Below the pieces are notes generated by a model, which made no database searches, was not told the DNA's origin, and worked only from the letters and a program-made list of their open reading frames with translations. This document shows positions 43,027 to 49,827 of a DNA stretch of 64,000 bases, in pieces; position 1 is the stretch's first letter, and each line of letters starts with the position of its first letter. The DNA is from Peptococcaceae bacterium CEB3 (GTDB taxonomy: Bacteria > Bacillota > Desulfitobacteriia > Desulfitobacteriales > Desulfitobacteriaceae), in contig LDXJ01000064.1 in the NCBI GenBank assembly GCA_001029295.1, forward strand, positions 310,001 through 374,000. Direction: 5' to 3'. Both the position numbers and the translations under genes were made by a program.

Positions 43027-44550
43027 ATGAAGGCGAATATCAAAAAGTCTGAATCATTCGTCTGCGAAGTCCCCCTACGGGTTTCTGAGACCCATGCAAA
43101 AATCCTTAATGCCCGCTTTGAAGCGGCTCGGCAGATGTATAATGCCCTTTTAGGCGAAGGCCTGCGCCGGTTAAGTCTCATGCGTCAGTCCATAGCTTAT
43201 AATCGAGCCAGGGCCATCCCTCCAACCGATTCCTTACGGCAGAATGAGCGTTCCAATCTCTTTAAGCAAGCCAGGGATACCTATGGGTTCTCGGAATACG
43301 CACTTTCACGGTACGCAACCCAAGTACGGGATTCCTGGTTGGGTGAGCACCTAGATGCCCATACCGTTCAGAAGTTAACCAAGCGGGCTTTCAGCGCTGT
43401 ATCACGGGTAGCCTATGGCAAGGCCAAGAAAGTTCGGTTCAAAGGGAAACGCAGGCTGCACTCGGTCGAGGGGAAAAGCCAGGGTTCGGCGATAAAGTGG
43501 AAAGAGGATCAGGTCGTATGGTCTGGAATCAGTCTTCCCCTAGTAAAAGATGCTCTTAAAGATCCTGTCATCGCTTACGGGTTGTCCCACCGGGTAAAGT
43601 ACGTCCGACTTGTTCGACGGGTTATTAACGGCAAAGACCGGTTTTATGCTCAACTAGTTTTAGAGGGCAAACCGTATCAAAAGCCGGAACACATACTCGG
43701 GACAGAGATTGTGGGCCTAGACATCGGGCCTTCGACCCTTGCTCATGTGGGCGAGACACAAGCGGCGCTCACAATGTTTTGCGAACCGATTGTACGTAAT
43801 CACCGGGAGATCCGGCGGCAGCAGCGGCATATCGATCGGCAGCGGCGGGCTAATAATCCGGATTGCTACGATGAGAAAGGCCGGGCCATCAAGGGCCAAC
43901 ATCCCAGCAAGAAGAGTCGCCGTATGAAAGCGTCTCTGGGGAAACTATCAGAGATGTTTCGCAAAGAAGCAGCTTACCGTAAATCATTGCACGGACGGTT
44001 AGCGAATCAGATACTGTCCGTGGGGATTAACATAAATACCGAAAAGCTCTCGTACAGAGCTTTCCAAAAAACCTTTGGCAAATCAGTGGGAGTGCGTGCT
44101 CCGGGCATGTTTGTCGAAATACTTCAACGCAAGGCTGAAAGTGCTGGCGGCGGAGTTTATACATTCAACACCCGGACAACCGCATTATCTCAAATGTGCC
44201 ACTGTGGAGAGAAACACAAGAAGCCGCTGAAGCAGAGAGTCCACGAATGTACGTGCGGGGTCGTGATGCAACGGGATCTCTACAGTGCGTATCTCGCCCG
44301 GTTTGTCAAAGACGATGTTCTCCACGCAACCGAGGCAAGTTTGGCTTGGTCAGGTGCGGAATCGCTCCTGCGGGCGGCGTGGAGGAATTCACAACAACTT
44401 GCGAGTGGCAGGGCCGTCCCTGCCTCCTTCGGAGTCTTTCGGAGTCAGAGCGAGTCGTCCGAGAAAGAGGACTTGGTTGAGCGTAAGAGTTTGGATGTTG
44501 TAGCTTTCGAGCGAGAGCCAATCAGAGCGCAGTCAATTGTAGGTTCTTAG
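43027..44550 (+). CDS. tnpB: RNA-guided nuclease TnpB (OrfB family)
   Basis: A 507-residue TnpB. The RuvC catalytic residues appear intact: D232 in VGLDIGPST, E339 in NINTEKLSYRAF and D417 in QRDLYSAYLAR. The zinc-finger cysteines are C391, C393, C408 and C410 (CHCGEKHKK...HECTCG), slightly different from the usual CPxCG. The N-terminal 200 residues are the basic wedge/REC-like RNA-binding region. A promoter-like TATAAT (about 42979) and AAGGAGGTGA precede the ATG. The C-terminal 90 residues extend beyond RuvC III, and their DNA probably doubles as the 5' part of the guide RNA. It is larger than typical TnpB proteins (about 400 residues). Confidence 0.9.
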   Translation: MKANIKKSESFVCEVPLRVSETHAKILNARFEAARQMYNALLGEGLRRLSLMRQSIAYNRARAIPPTDSLRQNERSNLFKQARDTYGFSEYALSRYATQVRDSWLGEHLDAHTVQKLTKRAFSAVSRVAYGKAKKVRFKGKRRLHSVEGKSQGSAIKWKEDQVVWSGISLPLVKDALKDPVIAYGLSHRVKYVRLVRRVINGKDRFYAQLVLEGKPYQKPEHILGTEIVGLDIGPSTLAHVGETQAALTMFCEPIVRNHREIRRQQRHIDRQRRANNPDCYDEKGRAIKGQHPSKKSRRMKASLGKLSEMFRKEAAYRKSLHGRLANQILSVGININTEKLSYRAFQKTFGKSVGVRAPGMFVEILQRKAESAGGGVYTFNTRTTALSQMCHCGEKHKKPLKQRVHECTCGVVMQRDLYSAYLARFVKDDVLHATEASLAWSGAESLLRAAWRNSQQLASGRAVPASFGVFRSQSESSEKEDLVERKSLDVVAFEREPIRAQSIVGS

Positions 44551-44582
44551 AACCCCCTGGCTTTAGCCATGGGGAGATTCAG
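44400..44582 (+). ncRNA. Predicted omega (reRNA) guide scaffold of TnpB
   Basis: In IS200/IS605 elements the guide RNA is made from the 3' end of tnpB through the right-end hairpin, and its guide is the flanking DNA. The hairpin at 44554-44574 is visible. The 5' limit is a guess from known scaffold lengths. The guide would begin at about 44583 in the broken binding-protein gene. Confidence 0.5.
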
Positions 44583-45056
44583 ATGCGCAACGTCTTGGCA
44601 GCCAATCTCCAGTCTCAGTTGGCTGCGGTTGGGATCAAAATCAAATTGAACGCCGCGCCTTTCCCCAAATATCTTGAGGTGAAGGGAAAGGGCAACGCAG
44701 ACCTATTTTTCGGAAATTGGATACAAGACTACCCAGATCCTGACGATTTTCTGAACATCCTGTTCAATAGCAACCAGATTCCATCCAACAACAATGTCTG
44801 CTATAGTAACCCGGCTGTGGATAAACAACTCAATTCGCTCGCTTCGGAAACAGATCTCCAGAAAGCGATTCCGGGGTATCAGGCGGTGCAAAAACAAATC
44901 CTTTCCGATGCCGCGATTACGCCGCTCTACTATCCCAAAGGGTACTACCTTGTGCAACCTTGGGTCCATAATGCGGAATTGAATCCCGCCTACCCGTATT
45001 TCTATTATCTGACCATGTGGATTGACAAGGGAGCTGAGAAGGCCGCCACAAAATAG
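44583..45056 (+). pseudogene. Peptide-binding lipoprotein, C-terminal fragment
   Basis: The last 157 codons of the broken family 5 binding protein: NLQSQLAAVGIKIKLN, then ADLFFGNWIQDYPDPDDFLNILFNS, YSNPAVDKQLNSLASETD and a terminal PLYYPKGYYLVQPWVHNAELNP. It has no ribosome site of its own. The frame would continue that of the N-terminal fragment if the element were excised cleanly. No permease or ATPase genes follow, so this binding protein was already an orphan or lost its partners. Confidence 0.85.
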
Positions 45057-45244
45057 GTGCTGTATAGTCAGGAAGGAGTGCCTCGAAACTCAAAGGGGTA
45101 CCCCTTCCCCATACTATATCCGCAAGCTTTCAAAGAATACTTGTGTGGTGGACAATGCTGGCTTGACCCAGAACGTGGCGCAAAATGCCGTATTCATCTC
45201 ATGGGACAAAGAGGAAAAAATAACAAGGTTTTGCAAGAAACCTC

Positions 45245-45273
45245 TTGCTAAACGGATTCAAGTCAGATATAAT
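45245..45273 (+). promoter_or_regulatory. Promoter of a very small transcription unit
   Basis: TTGCTA (45245-45250), a 17-base spacer and a perfect TATAAT (45268-45273) lie 46 bases before the 33-residue open frame. The preceding bases 45057-45244 show no supported gene. Confidence 0.6.
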
Positions 45274-45319
45274 ACTAATATTACCGTGAAAGGAATGGTG
45301 TAAGAAAGGAGGAAAACGC

Positions 45320-45421
45320 ATGAGCCAAAACGAAAAGAAGGTCATTGAGGCCATCTTGGCTTCGGTCGGCTTAGAACATCTTCAGCCGACAAGAGATGCG
45401 CGTTCGGGGAAAAATAATTAA
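45320..45421 (+). CDS. Small peptide of 33 residues, unknown
   Basis: The frame runs ATG AGC CAA ... TAA and encodes a helical peptide beginning MSQNEKKVIEAILASVGLEH and ending in a basic RDARSGKNN tail. AAAGGAGG (from about 45305) is placed well before the ATG. A promoter lies upstream and a strong hairpin downstream, so it looks like a dedicated unit. A second site, CTGGAGGAG (45424-45432), precedes a six-codon frame MNPEQL at 45443. I do not recognise either. A leader peptide or small regulator is possible. Confidence 0.5.
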   Translation: MSQNEKKVIEAILASVGLEHLQPTRDARSGKNN

Positions 45422-45462
45422 TCTGGAGGAGATTATTTTAAAATGAATCCTGAACAATTATG

Positions 45463-45499
45463 AAAGCGAGTTCCTTGCGTGTGAGGAACTCGCTTTTAC
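45463..45499 (+). terminator. Intrinsic terminator or attenuator hairpin
   Basis: A perfect 13-bp stem (45463-45475 with 45484-45496) with an 8-base loop, whose 3' arm ends in CTTTT. It overlaps the stop codon of the six-codon frame, which is the arrangement of a leader-peptide attenuator. It is also A-rich on its 5' side and could work in both directions. Confidence 0.75.
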
Positions 45500-45672
45500 A
45501 TAGGTCCCCGGCTTCGGTGGCGGCGATATCGGGAATGGTACATATTTTAAGGAGACACAAACACAAAGGCATGATCTCAGGGCGAAATTTGCGGCTTTCG
45601 CGCGGGCGAGCTTTCGTTCTGAGCGGGAGCTCACAGGGTGCTTACCTGTCGTGCCGACGAAGGGAGTCGAGT

Positions 45673-46251
45673 TTGATCATGGAGCATTTAGTTTTGGGGA
45701 TAGCGGGCAGCCCACGCAGAGAGAGTAACAGTACCTGGCTTTTGGAGCAAGCGATGCGGGAAGTAAGAGAGCGGGGGCAGCGGACGGAGACAGTTTATCT
45801 CTCCAAACTCAACTTCTCGCCCTGCCGGGGGTGTGGGTCCTGTGAAAGCAGCGGGCAGTGTGTAATCAGGGATGACATGCAGGCACTGCAGCAGAAAATC
45901 TTGGCGGCCAACCGGATCGTTGTAGCCGCCCCCATTTTCTTTATGGGTTTAAATGCCCAAACGAAGGCAATGATTGACCGAATGCAGCCGTTTTGGGCTC
46001 AAAAATACCTGTTACATACCGTAGTCGCGGATCGGACAAAAAGACGCGGCCTCTTTATCTCAACCGCCGGAACAAAACTGAAAGATGTCTTCGCTTGTGC
46101 CCGGAAATCCATCCAGGTATTTTTTAACATGGTTGAGGTAGAGTATGGGGAGGAGTGTCTTTTTCCCGGCGTTGACAAAGCGGGCGAGATTGTCGGGGTA
46201 CCTGGGGCGGCGGAGAGGGTTCGGGATGCGGTCACCGGTTTACTGAGCTAG
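45673..46251 (+). CDS. Iron-sulfur flavoprotein-like NAD(P)H-dependent FMN reductase
   Basis: About 192 residues with a flavodoxin-like fold. GIAGSPRRESNSTWLLEQA is the FMN phosphate loop. CRGCGSCESSGQCVIRDDM is the cysteine motif (CX2CX2CX5C) that in iron-sulfur flavoproteins binds a 4Fe-4S cluster. VVAAPIFFMGLNAQTKAMIDR is the flavin-ring region. It should transfer electrons or reduce quinone-like or oxygen-derived species in anaerobes. TTG 45673 is 6 bases after AGGGAG; ATG 45679 is the alternative. It follows the tiny unit and its terminator by about 170 bases. Confidence 0.85.
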   Translation: MIMEHLVLGIAGSPRRESNSTWLLEQAMREVRERGQRTETVYLSKLNFSPCRGCGSCESSGQCVIRDDMQALQQKILAANRIVVAAPIFFMGLNAQTKAMIDRMQPFWAQKYLLHTVVADRTKRRGLFISTAGTKLKDVFACARKSIQVFFNMVEVEYGEECLFPGVDKAGEIVGVPGAAERVRDAVTGLLS

Positions 46252-46345
46252 AAGCGGGGTTCGAAGAATCGCGGCTTGTCGAGCCTGAAGCAGGGTCCGC
46301 AGAATCACGGTTTTGTTGGGACAGAAGCGGGGTCCGCAGAATTTT
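46251..46345 (+). repeat. Two and a half tandem copies of a 36-37-bp unit
   Basis: Units begin GAAGCGGGGTTCGAAGAATC at 46251, GAAGCAGGGTCCGCAGAATC at 46287 and GAAGCGGGGTCCGCAGAATT at 46324. The period is 36-37 bases. They follow the flavoprotein stop and are not coding. Confidence 0.75.
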
Positions 46346-46508
46346 TGCCCTTCCCGGCGGCAAAGGAAGGATTGCTCCGGAAAAATATGCTATACTGTTG
46401 CGGAAAAGCTCTTTTTTGAGCACGTTCACAGCGCGTTCACCGCGCTTAGTTTTACCCCTAATTTTAAAGAGGTCTGGGGCATCACCCAAGGAAAGGAGCC
46501 GACACAAG

Positions 46509-48269
46509 GTGATTGAGGAGCGCTACCAATTATGGTCTACAGATCCTTATTTTGACAAGGAAACGCGAGAGGAGCTTCTGGCACTCTCGGACCCCGGGGA
46601 GATTGAGGATCGCTTTTATACGGATTTGGAGTTCGGAACCGGCGGCTTGAGGGGCATTATCGGGGCAGGAACCAACCGGATGAACAAGTATGTCATCCGC
46701 AAAACGACGCAGGGCTTGGCCGAGTACATAAGCGAGCACGGACCCGAGGCCAAAGCCCGCGGGGTGGTTATTGCCTGCGATTCGCGGCGCTATTCCTCCG
46801 AGTTTGCCCTGGAAGCCGCTTTAGTTCTGACTCGCAACGGAGTCAAGGTTCATTTGTTTGACGCCCTCCGTCCCACGCCGGAGCTGTCCTTTGCGGTGCG
46901 GTTTCTGCACACAGTGGCGGGTATTGTGATTACGGCCAGTCACAACCCGAAAGAATACAATGGTTACAAGGTGTACTGGGAAGACGGGGGACAGGTGCCC
47001 CCTGAACAAGCGGACTCCATCTTAGCCAAGATTGAAGCGCGTGAGAATTGGCTGGGTTTGGAGCCTATGGCTGAAGAGGAAGCGCTCGCCAAGGGACTCT
47101 TACATTATGTCGGGGCACAAGTCGATCAGGCTTATCTGGACAAAGTCAAAGGACTGGCGCTTCATCCGGATCTGCTGTGCGAGCACGGGCAGGAGTTGAG
47201 CATTGTTTACACTCCTTTGCACGGAGCAGGCAATGTGCCCGTGCGGCGAGCCCTGAGCGAATTGGGGTTCTCAGAGCTCTTTGTGGTCCCTGAGCAAGAG
47301 AAACCGGATCCGGAATTCACGACGGTGCCTTATCCCAACCCGGAAATCCCTTCGACCTTGGACCTGTCCCGCAAGTATGGAGAAGCGCGCCAAGCAGACC
47401 TTCTTCTGGCGACAGATCCGGATTCGGATCGCTTGGGTGTGGTTGCGCGCGAATATCCCGGCGGCCCCTACCGGCAGCTGAGCGGCAATCAGGCGGGTGT
47501 CTTTCTCACCTACTATTTGCTCTCCGAAAAAAAGAAACTCGGCCTTTTGCCTGAGAAAGCCCGGATCATTAAGACCGTAGCCTCTACGGATTTGGCGGAT
47601 GCGGTGGCCGAGGGATTGGGTGTCGGGGTCGAGAACGTTTTGACCGGCTTTAAGTTCATCGCCGAAAAAGAGAAAGAGATGGAAGAAGGCCAATGGGGTG
47701 TCTTTCAATTCGGCTTTGAAGAGAGCTACGGCTATCTGGCGGGGGATTTCGTCCGGGACAAAGACGCGGTCATTGCGGCTTCTCTCTTCTCGGAGGCGGC
47801 CCTTTACTACAAAATAAACGGGGAACGCACGATTTGGCAGGTCCTCCAGGAAATTTACGCCCGTTTCGGTCATTATAAGGAAGGACAGGAGTCCTTTCCC
47901 CTGCCCGGAAAAGAGGGGCGGGACGAGATGGCCCAGATCATGCAAACTTTGCGGGCAGAGGAGATTCTGACGATTGGCGGCTTGTCGGTAGAGCGGAGGG
48001 ACGACTACGAACTTCGGCAGGGAAGAGATTTGAAATCCGGAAAAACCTATCCCTTAGTCTTACCGAAGTCCAACGTCTTGCGTTTTTCTTTCGCGGGTGG
48101 CGGGTTTGTTATGGCTAGGCCTTCGGGGACCGAACCGAAGATCAAATTCTATTTTTCCGTGAAAAACGAGGATCCCAAGGCTCTGGACGCGAGCTTCGAA
48201 CGGGTGAGAAGCGAGTGGCTGGGACGAGTCCGAGCGATTCTGGCTCGGCTGCAAGGCGCACAAGGGTAA
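46509..48269 (+). CDS. Phosphoglucomutase/phosphomannomutase (alpha-D-phosphohexomutase)
   Basis: A 586-residue enzyme that interconverts hexose 1- and 6-phosphates. Four domains are recognisable: the substrate loop FGTGGLRGIIGAGTNRMN; the phosphoserine loop GIVITASHNPKEYNGYKVY; the metal loop LLLATDPDSDRLGV; and the sugar loop GFEESYGYLAGDF with the phosphate-binding RPSGTEPKIKFYFSV at the end. The length matches Bacillus PgcA-type proteins. GTG 46509 follows AAAGGAG; no ATG fits. It links sugar phosphates, including those from salvage, to cell-envelope precursors. It stands alone, with a 257-base repeat-containing gap in front. Confidence 0.93.
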   Translation: MIEERYQLWSTDPYFDKETREELLALSDPGEIEDRFYTDLEFGTGGLRGIIGAGTNRMNKYVIRKTTQGLAEYISEHGPEAKARGVVIACDSRRYSSEFALEAALVLTRNGVKVHLFDALRPTPELSFAVRFLHTVAGIVITASHNPKEYNGYKVYWEDGGQVPPEQADSILAKIEARENWLGLEPMAEEEALAKGLLHYVGAQVDQAYLDKVKGLALHPDLLCEHGQELSIVYTPLHGAGNVPVRRALSELGFSELFVVPEQEKPDPEFTTVPYPNPEIPSTLDLSRKYGEARQADLLLATDPDSDRLGVVAREYPGGPYRQLSGNQAGVFLTYYLLSEKKKLGLLPEKARIIKTVASTDLADAVAEGLGVGVENVLTGFKFIAEKEKEMEEGQWGVFQFGFEESYGYLAGDFVRDKDAVIAASLFSEAALYYKINGERTIWQVLQEIYARFGHYKEGQESFPLPGKEGRDEMAQIMQTLRAEEILTIGGLSVERRDDYELRQGRDLKSGKTYPLVLPKSNVLRFSFAGGGFVMARPSGTEPKIKFYFSVKNEDPKALDASFERVRSEWLGRVRAILARLQGAQG

Positions 48270-48426
48270 GGCAGCTCTAGGTTTGCCGCGCAAGCCCGAT
48301 AGGCGGTATGCCTGCAAGGTGCGCGGTCGCAGTTTAGTCATGTTACGGATTTTTTGGGGGAAACCTAAGTGCAGGTTTCTCCTCTTTTCTTTGCTCCTTT
48401 GCCGAAAAAAATTTTCCTTTAAGATG
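48270..48426. other. Intergenic stretch before the dnaJ promoter
   Basis: No gene is supported. A pyrimidine-rich segment (about 48370-48400) precedes the dnaJ promoter. Confidence 0.4.
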
Positions 48427-48466
48427 TCTGACCTTTATTGACCTTAACTCTGTGGGCGGATATAAT
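48427..48466 (+). promoter_or_regulatory. Candidate CtsR operator overlapping the dnaJ-clpB promoter
   Basis: TTGACC (48438-48443), a 17-base spacer and TATAAT (48461-48466) form a good sigma-A promoter. The -35 lies in TCTGACC-TTT-ATTGACC (48427-48443). The CtsR operator read on this strand is TTTGACC-NTN-TTTGACC, so each heptad matches at 6 of 7 positions with the right 3-base spacing. Repression by CtsR, induced by heat stress, is the expected control for clpB. The ctsR gene itself is not in the window. Confidence 0.65.
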
Positions 48467-48609
48467 AACCTTAGAGAAAAATCCCGGCGGGCAAAGATTT
48501 TCCGGTGGAGAAAGATTGTTGGAAAGCCTTGACGGTGTTTGTCTGATGGGCGTTGATAAGGGTCAGCGAGTTGAGATATTCGCGGAATTGAGTTTTAGGG
48601 GTGGTTCGT

Positions 48610-49593
48610 ATGGAGTTCAAAGATTATTACGCCATTTTAGGTGTCTCGGCCGACGCGGACGCAAAGGCGATTAAAAAAGCCTACCACCAATTGGCGAAAA
48701 AGTATCACCCGGATGTCAACCCGGGGGACAAGAAAGCGGAAGAGAAGTTTAAGGAAGTGACCGAGGCTTATCAGGCCGTGGTCGATCCGCAGAACAGGAA
48801 AAAATATGACGAGCTGCGTCAGAATTACCAGCAATGGCAAGCCCGCGGCGGGCGGGGGGACTTTGATTGGGACCGCTGGCAGGCCAGGCCGGAAGAAAGG
48901 ACTTACACCCGTACTATGTCGCCGGAGGAGTTTGCCGAGATCTTCGGAGACCTGGGAGGATCCGGCAGTTTTAAAGGCGGGTTTCAAGGAGCGGGATACT
49001 CGGATTTCTTTTCCACTATTTTCGGCATGGGTGGTGCCGAAGGCTTCAGGCCGGGTCCGGGGGCCAGGCGGAGGCGGCCGTATCAGGCCGGGCAGGATGC
49101 CGAGGCCGAAGTCCAGGTTACTTTGGAAGAGGCTTATCACGGAACGACTCGGATCATTGAGACCGGGAACAAGAGGATTGAGGCCAAGATTCCCAAAGGT
49201 GTGCGCACCGGTTCTAAAGTACGCCTGGCAGGGCAGGGAGGAAGCGGGCTGGGCGGTGCTCCCCGTGGAGATCTGTATCTGATGATCAGTGTGCTGCCCC
49301 ATTCCCTCTTTGAACGGGACGGGGACGACTTGCAGGTTGAATTTCCTGTGGATATGTACACCGCCGTGCTGGGGGGGCAGGTTTCCGTACCGACTTTAAA
49401 CGGCGAGGTACTTCTGAAAGTCCCGCCCCTGTCCCAGAGCGGGCAGAAGTTCCGCCTGCAGGGGAAAGGGATGCCAAAACTGGAACAGACTCGACAACAC
49501 GGCGATCTTTATGCCCAACTGAAGATCGTATTGCCTAAGCTGAGTGAAGAGGAGATTGCAACCCTGCGCACACTGGCGGACAAGCGGCACTAA
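48610..49593 (+). CDS. DnaJ-type co-chaperone (CbpA-like, no zinc finger)
   Basis: A 327-residue J-domain protein that stimulates DnaK. The J domain (residues 1-70) contains YYAILGVSADADAKAIKKAYHQLAKKYHPDVN with the HPD triad. A Gly/Phe-rich stretch follows (GSGSFKGGFQGAGYSDFFSTIFGMGG). Then come two C-terminal client-binding domains (VTLEEAYHGTTRII, KIPKGVRTGSKVRLAGQG, LQGKGMPKL). The CxxCxGxG zinc repeats are absent, so it is a class B/CbpA-type protein. ATG 48610 follows AGGGGTGG. It is probably co-transcribed with clpB. Confidence 0.93.
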   Translation: MEFKDYYAILGVSADADAKAIKKAYHQLAKKYHPDVNPGDKKAEEKFKEVTEAYQAVVDPQNRKKYDELRQNYQQWQARGGRGDFDWDRWQARPEERTYTRTMSPEEFAEIFGDLGGSGSFKGGFQGAGYSDFFSTIFGMGGAEGFRPGPGARRRRPYQAGQDAEAEVQVTLEEAYHGTTRIIETGNKRIEAKIPKGVRTGSKVRLAGQGGSGLGGAPRGDLYLMISVLPHSLFERDGDDLQVEFPVDMYTAVLGGQVSVPTLNGEVLLKVPPLSQSGQKFRLQGKGMPKLEQTRQHGDLYAQLKIVLPKLSEEEIATLRTLADKRH

Positions 49594-49614
49594 AGTATCG
49601 GCAGGATTACGGGC

Positions 49615-49722
49615 AGAGCCTCATGGCTGGCACGCTGCGAAATAGTCGGTAGAGCTTTATGGCTGGTACGATGTGAAATAGTCGGTAGAGCCTCATTGCT
49701 GGCACGATGCGAAACAGTTGGC
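49615..49722 (+). repeat. Three tandem copies of a 36-bp unit between dnaJ and clpB
   Basis: Units at 49615-49650, 49651-49686 and 49687-49722, each starting AGAGC and containing a variant of TGGCTGGCACGCTGCGAAA. There are no spacers between copies, so this is a minisatellite and not a CRISPR array. Each unit contains AGCC-TCAT-GGCT or a degraded form of it, so short hairpins could form in the mRNA. Confidence 0.85.
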
Positions 49723-49827
49723 GAACCGTTTCGGCCATACTGACGCTAAAAAACCCAGTGGGCCGGACTTCTTAGGGGGCTTTCGAGGCAGCCCGAAACC
49801 GCCGGCAGGAATAAGGAGGTTATGGAA

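Larger units (their letters stand above)
42881..44582 (+). mobile_element. TnpB-only IS200/IS605-type element (IS1341-like)
   Basis: The element is bounded by similar imperfect hairpins, CCCCTGGATTTATCCATGGGG at 42900-42920 on the left and a CCCCTGG-CTTTAG-CCATGGGG hairpin at 44554-44574 on the right. Each has a TTTA loop and one bulged T. The left end abuts TTGAC (42876-42880) in the host gene, the kind of pentanucleotide these elements target. Only tnpB is present; no TnpA (Y1 transposase) is encoded, so mobilisation would need help in trans. The right boundary is uncertain by a few bases. Confidence 0.8.

Noticed and set aside
42881-44582. Complete IS605 with TnpA
   Set aside because: No HUH/Y1 transposase frame exists between the ends; only tnpB is present.
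45057-45303. Two overlapping frames after the broken binding-protein gene
   Set aside because: They overlap each other and the promoter at 45245-45273 and show no family motif; AAGGAG near 45071 is not followed by a convincing start.
49615-49722. CRISPR array
   Set aside because: The 36-bp copies are directly adjacent, without unique spacers, and no cas gene is near.
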